Assembly (NCBI GenBank): GCA_003001795.1
Contig: PVNI01000009.1
Location: 186,001 to 250,000 of the forward strand
From: Actinomadura viridilutea
GTDB taxonomy: Bacteria; Actinomycetota; Actinomycetes; Streptosporangiales; Streptosporangiaceae
Direction of reading: 5' to 3'
Length of the DNA stretch: 64,000 bases
This document shows, in pieces, positions 59,272 through 64,000 of this stretch. Both the position numbers and the translations under genes were made by a program. The notes under the pieces were generated by a model. That model saw only the letters and a program-made list of their open reading frames with translations. It had not been told where the DNA came from and ran no database searches. Numbering within the stretch: the first letter of the stretch is position 1; each line of letters opens with the position of its first letter.

Positions 59272-61032
59272 TCAGCGGCCCGCGCCGCTCGCCGCCCGCG
59301 CGCCCCGGTCGACGGTCTCCAACCGCGTCGTACCCTCGCCGATCCGGAAGGTGCGCAGCGTCAGCAGCTCCGGCGTCTCCGCCGAGCGGATCGACCGCAC
59401 CGCCTTCATCGTGGCCGTGATCCCCGACGGGGTGACGTCCATGACCACGTAGCCGTGCGCCGCCGAGTTGAAGTACTCCAGGTGCGGGTTGCTGCCGCGC
59501 AGCGCCCACGTCAGGTCCGCCTCCGGCGGCACCAGCCACCCGCCCTGCCCGAACGTCGCCATCTCCGTCAGGTTGGACGAGGTGACCGAGCCGCCCAGCA
59601 GGCTGACCCCGACCGGCGGCTGCGCCGGGTCGTCGAAGTCCGGCCGCAGGTACCCGGCGCCGAACGAGTGCAGGTCACCGGTGATGGTGACGAAGTTCGC
59701 CACGTCCCGGAACGCCGACAGGATCCGCTCGCGCTCGACCGGGAACCCGTCCCACTGGTCCATGTTCAGGAACACCTCCAGGCGCCCGCCGAGCGCCGAG
59801 CGGCCCTGGTAGCGCGCCTTGACCTGCGGGAACAGCCGCCCGATGTACAGGTCGAGCAGCTTGAGCTGCATGCACATCACCTGGTTGCCCCACACCTTCC
59901 AGGTGGCGGTGGACGAGGTGACCTGGTCGATGAACCAGTCGCGCTGCCGGGCGCCGAGCATCGTGCGCGACGGGTCCAGCCGCTCGGCGCAGCCCGGCGT
60001 CAGGTAGCGGTCGAAGAACTCGCGCAGGCCGCACGGCGGCCCGCTGCGGTAGGTGCGCTCGTCCGTCAGCACCAGGTCCATCAGGTCGCCGAACCGCAGC
60101 GTCCGGTAGATCGTGAGGGCGTCCAGCGGGCCGCCGGACGGGTCGAACCGGGCGCCCGCCGTGGAGTACTCCGACCACGCCCGCACCGCCGCCAGCTTCC
60201 GGTCCGGGGCGTAGTTGGCCTGCTCGTCCTCGGTGTCGGTGTCGTACGCCCCGTAGCAGTCGTTGGCGAACTCGTGGTCGTCCCAGATCTGGATCATCGT
60301 GAAGCGCTCGTGCAGGCGCTGCAGGTCGGGGTCCGACCGGTACACCTTGTAGAGCGCGCGGTAGTCGTCCAGGGTCTCGGCGCGGGTGCGGCCGCTGGGC
60401 AGCTCGATGGTGCGCACCTGGGCGTTCTGGAAGCTGGGATCGCCCGTGGTCTCGTAGATGTAGTCGCCGAGGTGGACGATGAAGTCGACGTCCTCCTCGG
60501 CCAGGTGCCGCAGCGCCGTGTAGTAGCCGTTGGTGTAGTCCTGGCACGAGATGTAGCCGAAGCGCAGGCCGCTCAGGGACGCGCCGGGCGCGGGCAGCGT
60601 GCGGAATCGGCCCGTCCGGCTCGCGGTGCCGCCGACGATGAACCGGTAGTGGTACGTCCGCCACGGTTTCAGCGCCTGGGCGGCGACCCGCACCTTGACC
60701 GTGAAGTCGCGGCTCTCCTCCGCCGTGGCCACGCCCCGCACCAGCGGGCTCGCGAACGCCGGGTCGGCCGCGATCTCGTACGCCACGGTCGGCGTCGCCC
60801 GCGCCACGTCCGGCGCGACCCGCGTCCACAGCACCGCCCCGTCCGGCGCCGGGTCGCCCGACGCCACGCTCTGCGGGAACACCTCCTCGGCCCGCCGCCC
60901 GCCGCGGATCTGGAACAGCCGCGCCACCGCGTCGGGGCCGCCGGCCTCGGCGGGCACCGCCTCGCCCACCGACCACGTCACGGCCGCGGCGAACGACAGA
61001 CCGAGGAACGAACGGCGGGACACCCGAGTCAC
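59272..61032 (-). CDS. phoD: PhoD-type alkaline phosphatase/phosphodiesterase, Tat-exported
   Basis: 586 residues from GTG 61032 (GGAGG five bases upstream). The twin-arginine signal is RVSRRSFLGLSFAAAV. The mature part has the PhoD N-terminal fibronectin-like domain (FPQSVASGDPAPDGAVLWTR) and the metallophosphatase core: YISCQDYTNGYY, HLGDYIYE, WDDHEFANDCYG, and a late VTITGDLHSFGAG. It releases phosphate from phosphoesters or teichoic acids outside the cell using iron/calcium. No Pho box was recognised. Confidence 0.93.
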   Translation of the reverse strand: MTRVSRRSFLGLSFAAAVTWSVGEAVPAEAGGPDAVARLFQIRGGRRAEEVFPQSVASGDPAPDGAVLWTRVAPDVARATPTVAYEIAADPAFASPLVRGVATAEESRDFTVKVRVAAQALKPWRTYHYRFIVGGTASRTGRFRTLPAPGASLSGLRFGYISCQDYTNGYYTALRHLAEEDVDFIVHLGDYIYETTGDPSFQNAQVRTIELPSGRTRAETLDDYRALYKVYRSDPDLQRLHERFTMIQIWDDHEFANDCYGAYDTDTEDEQANYAPDRKLAAVRAWSEYSTAGARFDPSGGPLDALTIYRTLRFGDLMDLVLTDERTYRSGPPCGLREFFDRYLTPGCAERLDPSRTMLGARQRDWFIDQVTSSTATWKVWGNQVMCMQLKLLDLYIGRLFPQVKARYQGRSALGGRLEVFLNMDQWDGFPVERERILSAFRDVANFVTITGDLHSFGAGYLRPDFDDPAQPPVGVSLLGGSVTSSNLTEMATFGQGGWLVPPEADLTWALRGSNPHLEYFNSAAHGYVVMDVTPSGITATMKAVRSIRSAETPELLTLRTFRIGEGTTRLETVDRGARAASGAGR

Positions 61033-61162
61033 GGCGACCTCCGCGGGGATCGAGGACCTTGATCGACGCAACCCTGACGGTGACGGACGAGCACCCGGTA
61101 ATCAACAACCCTCGGCCAGGCGGCGTGGCCGGAACCGGCAACCGACACGGCACAATCACTGG

Positions 61163-61987
61163 GTGACCCCCCGCACGACCAAGCCCCGGGGCGAGGTCAC
61201 CCGGGGCACCACCGCCCCCAACCGGCTCCGCCGCGTGGACCGCTGGATCGCCGCCACCCAGACCGGCCCGCTGCGCACCGGCGCGCGTCCTCTCGTCGTC
61301 GACCTCGGGTACGGCGCGTCCCCCGTCACGACGGTCGAGCTCTACACGCGCCTCCGGCGGGTCTCCCCGCATGTGGACGTCACCGGCATCGAGATCGAAC
61401 CGGCCCGCGTCGCCGCCGGGCTGGCCTTCCTCGAGGCCGCGCCCGGCCGCTACGACGGCCTGTCCTTCCTGCACGGCGGCTTCGAACTGCCCGTCGACCG
61501 GCCGCCCGTGCTCGTCCGCGCCTTCAACGTGCTGCGGCAGTACGACGAGGCCGCGGCCTGGCGGGCGTGGGACGAGCTGGGCGCGCGCCTGGCCCCCGGC
61601 GGCGTGCTGGTCGAGGGCACCTGCGACGAGATCGGCCGCCGCGCCGTCTGGGTGGCCCTGCGCGAGGGCCGCCCCCGCACGATCACCTTCGCCGCCCACG
61701 TGCCGTCGCTGGAACGCCCCTCCGACCTCGCCGAACGCCTCCCCAAGACCCTGATCCACCGCAACGTGCCCGGGGAGCGCGTGCACGCGCTGCTCACCGA
61801 CTTCGACCGCTGCTGGGCGACGGCCGCGCCGTACTCGGTGTTCGGCCCCCGCGTCCGGTGGATCGAGGCCGTCCGCCTCCTCGCCCGCACCCACCCCGTC
61901 CTCACCAGCCCGCCCTACGGCGGCCGGGCGCGCTGGCGCCTCGGCGAGGTCACCCTCCCCTGGCACACCGTCGCCCCCGCCGCCTGA
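61163..61987 (+). CDS. Class I SAM-dependent methyltransferase-like protein
   Basis: 274 residues starting at GTG, with CACAAT six bases before (possible leaderless -10). The Rossmann motif I is [20 protein letters not shown], with the acidic residue of the ribose site in VTGIEIEP. Motif IV is replaced by [16 protein letters not shown]. No catalytic substrate motif is obvious. Function unknown. Confidence 0.8.
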   Translation: MTPRTTKPRGEVTRGTTAPNRLRRVDRWIAATQTGPLRTGARPLVVDLGYGASPVTTVELYTRLRRVSPHVDVTGIEIEPARVAAGLAFLEAAPGRYDGLSFLHGGFELPVDRPPVLVRAFNVLRQYDEAAAWRAWDELGARLAPGGVLVEGTCDEIGRRAVWVALREGRPRTITFAAHVPSLERPSDLAERLPKTLIHRNVPGERVHALLTDFDRCWATAAPYSVFGPRVRWIEAVRLLARTHPVLTSPPYGGRARWRLGEVTLPWHTVAPAA

Positions 61988-62090
61988 CGCCGCGCGGCGA
62001 TCCGCGCGCCGACGTCGGCCTTGCGCGCGGCGCCGGCGTGCGTCCACCCGCGTGCGCGGACGACCGGGGGGCGGGGCGTGCGCCGAGGCG

Positions 62091-62849
62091 TCAGACGCGG
62101 TGCACCTTGTGGGCGGTGGCCTGGACGCGGGGCTGGACGTCGATGCGGTCGATGTTGACGTGCGACGGGCGGGTCACCACCCAGGCCACACAGTCGGCCA
62201 CGTCCTCGGCGACCAAGGGCTCCGGCACGCCCTCGTACGGCTGCTTCGCCCGCTCCGCGTCGCCGCGGAAGCGCACCAGGGAGAACTCCTCCGTCTTCAC
62301 CAGGCCCGGCGCGATCTCCGTCACCCGCACCGGCTCGGCCACCAGCTCCAGCCGCATGACCTCGTTGACGGCGTACGCGGCGGACTTGGCGGCGTTGTAG
62401 CCGGCGCCGCCCTCGTACGGCTGGTGCGCGGCCAGCGAGGTGATGTTCACCACGTGCCCGTCGCCGCTGGCGATCAGCTTGGGCAGCAGCGCCTTGGTGA
62501 CCCGCAGCAGCCCCAGCACGTTGACGTCGTACATGCGGGCCCAGTCGGCGGGGTCGGCCTCGGCCACCGGCTCCAGCCCGATCGCGCCTCCGGCGTTGTT
62601 GACCAGCACGTGGCACTCGTCGACCGCCGCGGCCAGGGCGTCCACCGACTCCTGCGAGGTCACGTCCAGGGTGACCGCGGCCGCCCGCCCGGCGCCCGGC
62701 ACGTTCTCGGCGATCTCCTTGGCCAGGGCGTCCAGCCGGTCGCGCCGCCGGGCCGCGAGCACCACGTGGAACCCTTCGGCGGCCAGCCGCCTGGCCGTGG
62801 CCGCCCCGATACCGCTGCTTGCTCCGGTCACTACCGCCGTCTTGCGCAT
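62091..62849 (-). CDS. Short-chain dehydrogenase/reductase
   Basis: 252 residues of the classical SDR type. Cofactor loop [21 protein letters not shown], with Arg residues afterwards suggesting [13 protein letters not shown] motif, catalytic Ser in [10 protein letters not shown] and YNAAK active site. Adjacent and divergent to mshA; any link to mycothiol is unsupported. Confidence 0.92.
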   Translation of the reverse strand: MRKTAVVTGASSGIGAATARRLAAEGFHVVLAARRRDRLDALAKEIAENVPGAGRAAAVTLDVTSQESVDALAAAVDECHVLVNNAGGAIGLEPVAEADPADWARMYDVNVLGLLRVTKALLPKLIASGDGHVVNITSLAAHQPYEGGAGYNAAKSAAYAVNEVMRLELVAEPVRVTEIAPGLVKTEEFSLVRFRGDAERAKQPYEGVPEPLVAEDVADCVAWVVTRPSHVNIDRIDVQPRVQATAHKVHRV

Positions 62850-62984
62850 GCCCCCAGCTTTCCAGGCGCGTCCCCGGCGCGTCATCGTGGAGTGAGACCG
62901 ATCACGCACGGGGGCGCCGCCGCGGGGCGGGCGGCGGGAACACCGGAAGCGGTGATTAGGTTGCACTACCGGAGGTGGTGTCCG

Positions 62985-64000
62985 GTGCCGCGTCGAATCA
63001 ACCGGGTTGCGACGATCTGTGTTCACACGTCCCCGCTCGACCAGCCCGGGACCGGAGACGCGGGCGGCATGAACGTCTACGTCGTGGAGGTCGCCAAACG
63101 GCTCGCGGCCCGCGGCGTCGAGGTCGACGTCTTCACCCGCGCCACCTCCCGCGCCCTCCCGCCCGTCGTCGAACTGGCCCCCGGCGTGCTCGTGCGCAAC
63201 GTCGTCGCCGGGCCGTTCGAAGAGCTGGAGAAGACCGAGCTGCCCCGCTACCTGTGCGGCTTCACCAGCGAGGTGCTGCGCGCCGAGGCCGACCACGATC
63301 CCGGCCACTACGACCTCCTGCACACCCACTACTGGCTGTCCGGGCAGGCCGGCTGGGCCGCCAAACGCCGGTGGGGCGTGCCGCTGGTGCACTCGATGCA
63401 CACCATGGCCAAGGTCAAGAACGCCGCGCTGGCCGACGGCGACACGCCCGAGCCGCGCGAACGCGTCCTCGGCGAGGAGCAGGTCGTGCAGACCGCCGAC
63501 CGGCTCGTCGCCAACACCGCCAAGGAGGCCAGGGAGCTCACCGGCCTGTACGGCGCGTCGCCGTCCCGCGTCGAGGTCGTGACGCCCGGCGTGGACCTGT
63601 CGGTGTTCCGGCCCGGCGCCGCGCTGACCCGCGGCCTGCCGCCGCATCGCAGCGCGGCGGCCCGGCGCCGCCTCGGACTGCCGCGCGACGCGTACGTGCT
63701 GCTGTTCGTCGGCCGGATCCAGCCGCTCAAGGCGCCGGACGTGCTGCTGCGCGCCGCCGCGCGGATGCTCGAGGACGATCCGCGGCTGCGCGGCCGGCTG
63801 GTCGTCGCGGTGGTCGGCGGGCCCAGCGGCAGCGCCCGGTGCCGCCCCGAAGGCCTGCACGCCCTGGCCGCCGAGCTGGGGCTCACCGACGTGGTGCGCT
63901 TCGAGCCGCCCCGCCCGCAACCGGAGCTGGCCGACTGGTACCGGGCCGCGGACGTCACCGTCGTCCCCTCGCACAACGAGTCGTTCGGCCTGGTGGCGGT
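62985..64000 (+). CDS. mshA: D-inositol-3-phosphate glycosyltransferase MshA, truncated by the window edge
   Basis: About 338 residues visible from GTG 62985 (strong GGAGGTGG site upstream). It is a GT4 GT-B glycosyltransferase. The family N-terminus is [20 protein letters not shown], continuing into [11 protein letters not shown]. Further motifs are [41 protein letters not shown] and [14 protein letters not shown]. The C-terminal E(x7)E region begins with [11 protein letters not shown] at the edge. It makes the first pseudodisaccharide of mycothiol from UDP-GlcNAc and inositol-3-phosphate. Confidence 0.95.
   Translation, partial: MPRRINRVATICVHTSPLDQPGTGDAGGMNVYVVEVAKRLAARGVEVDVFTRATSRALPPVVELAPGVLVRNVVAGPFEELEKTELPRYLCGFTSEVLRAEADHDPGHYDLLHTHYWLSGQAGWAAKRRWGVPLVHSMHTMAKVKNAALADGDTPEPRERVLGEEQVVQTADRLVANTAKEARELTGLYGASPSRVEVVTPGVDLSVFRPGAALTRGLPPHRSAAARRRLGLPRDAYVLLFVGRIQPLKAPDVLLRAAARMLEDDPRLRGRLVVAVVGGPSGSARCRPEGLHALAAELGLTDVVRFEPPRPQPELADWYRAADVTVVPSHNESFGLVA

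Noticed and set aside
1..64000. tRNA, rRNA, riboswitch or origin of replication
   Set aside because: No tRNA cloverleaf, rRNA segment, known riboswitch core or DnaA-box cluster was recognised by reading; a covariance-model scan would be decisive.

Overview
The window is a 64-kb piece of a high-GC actinobacterial chromosome. The best guess is a member of the Streptosporangiales such as Actinomadura/Thermomonosporaceae. This rests on several signs: very high GC; a mycothiol pathway gene (mshA); a MurT/GatD pair; a Nur-like Fur regulator next to ygfZ; an XRE-HbhA-DUF2516 block like that of mycobacteria; a DUF574-type methyltransferase; and many leaderless genes whose start codon lies 6-8 bases after a TAnnnT -10 box. 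The genus is an inference. No rRNA, tRNA, CRISPR array or prophage was recognised.

Layout. 1-4.4 kb: small hypothetical genes, a GNAT acetyltransferase, a patch of decayed gene fragments, an AraC/GATase regulator divergent from a cupin, and a methyltransferase. 4.7-12.7 kb: a four-gene block made of a membrane protein with a degenerate ATPase fold, a HerA/FtsK-like ATPase, and two tandem zinc-ribbon membrane paralogues; this is the least explained part of the window. 13-21 kb: housekeeping genes (murT-gatD, DsrE, nitrobindin-like, nur, ygfZ, dtd, BKACE, asparaginase-II-like) plus a candidate small minus-strand transcript carrying a 12-codon ORF behind a very strong ribosome binding site. 21-31 kb: membrane proteins, a FadR-MFS operon, a zinc metallopeptidase, the XRE-hbhA-DUF2516 block, an SGNH hydrolase, and a cysteine attenuator leader peptide ahead of an ssuD remnant and a flavin reductase.

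31-42 kb: TetR/MMPL, cydAB facing blaI-blaR(M56) across tandem BlaI-like operators, MarR/MFS, ClpP and LysR. 42-50 kb: an ABC exporter, an epimerase, a Sel1 protein, a copper LPMO under a CelR/CebR box, and a two-component operon (regulator then kinase) split by a TnpB element. 50-54 kb: a lipoprotein/HlyD/MacB-type efflux operon, probably controlled by that two-component system. 54-64 kb: TetR, MarR/extradiol dioxygenase, an epimerase, a macrodomain protein, an acyl-CoA ligase, PhoD, a methyltransferase, an SDR, and mshA running off the end.

A recurrent feature is short direct tandem repeats (12-20 bp, three to four copies) at or just beyond gene 3' ends. Starts were moved from the longest ORF wherever a ribosome binding site or leaderless promoter clearly favoured an internal codon. 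Family assignments come from motif recognition only; no database search was possible.
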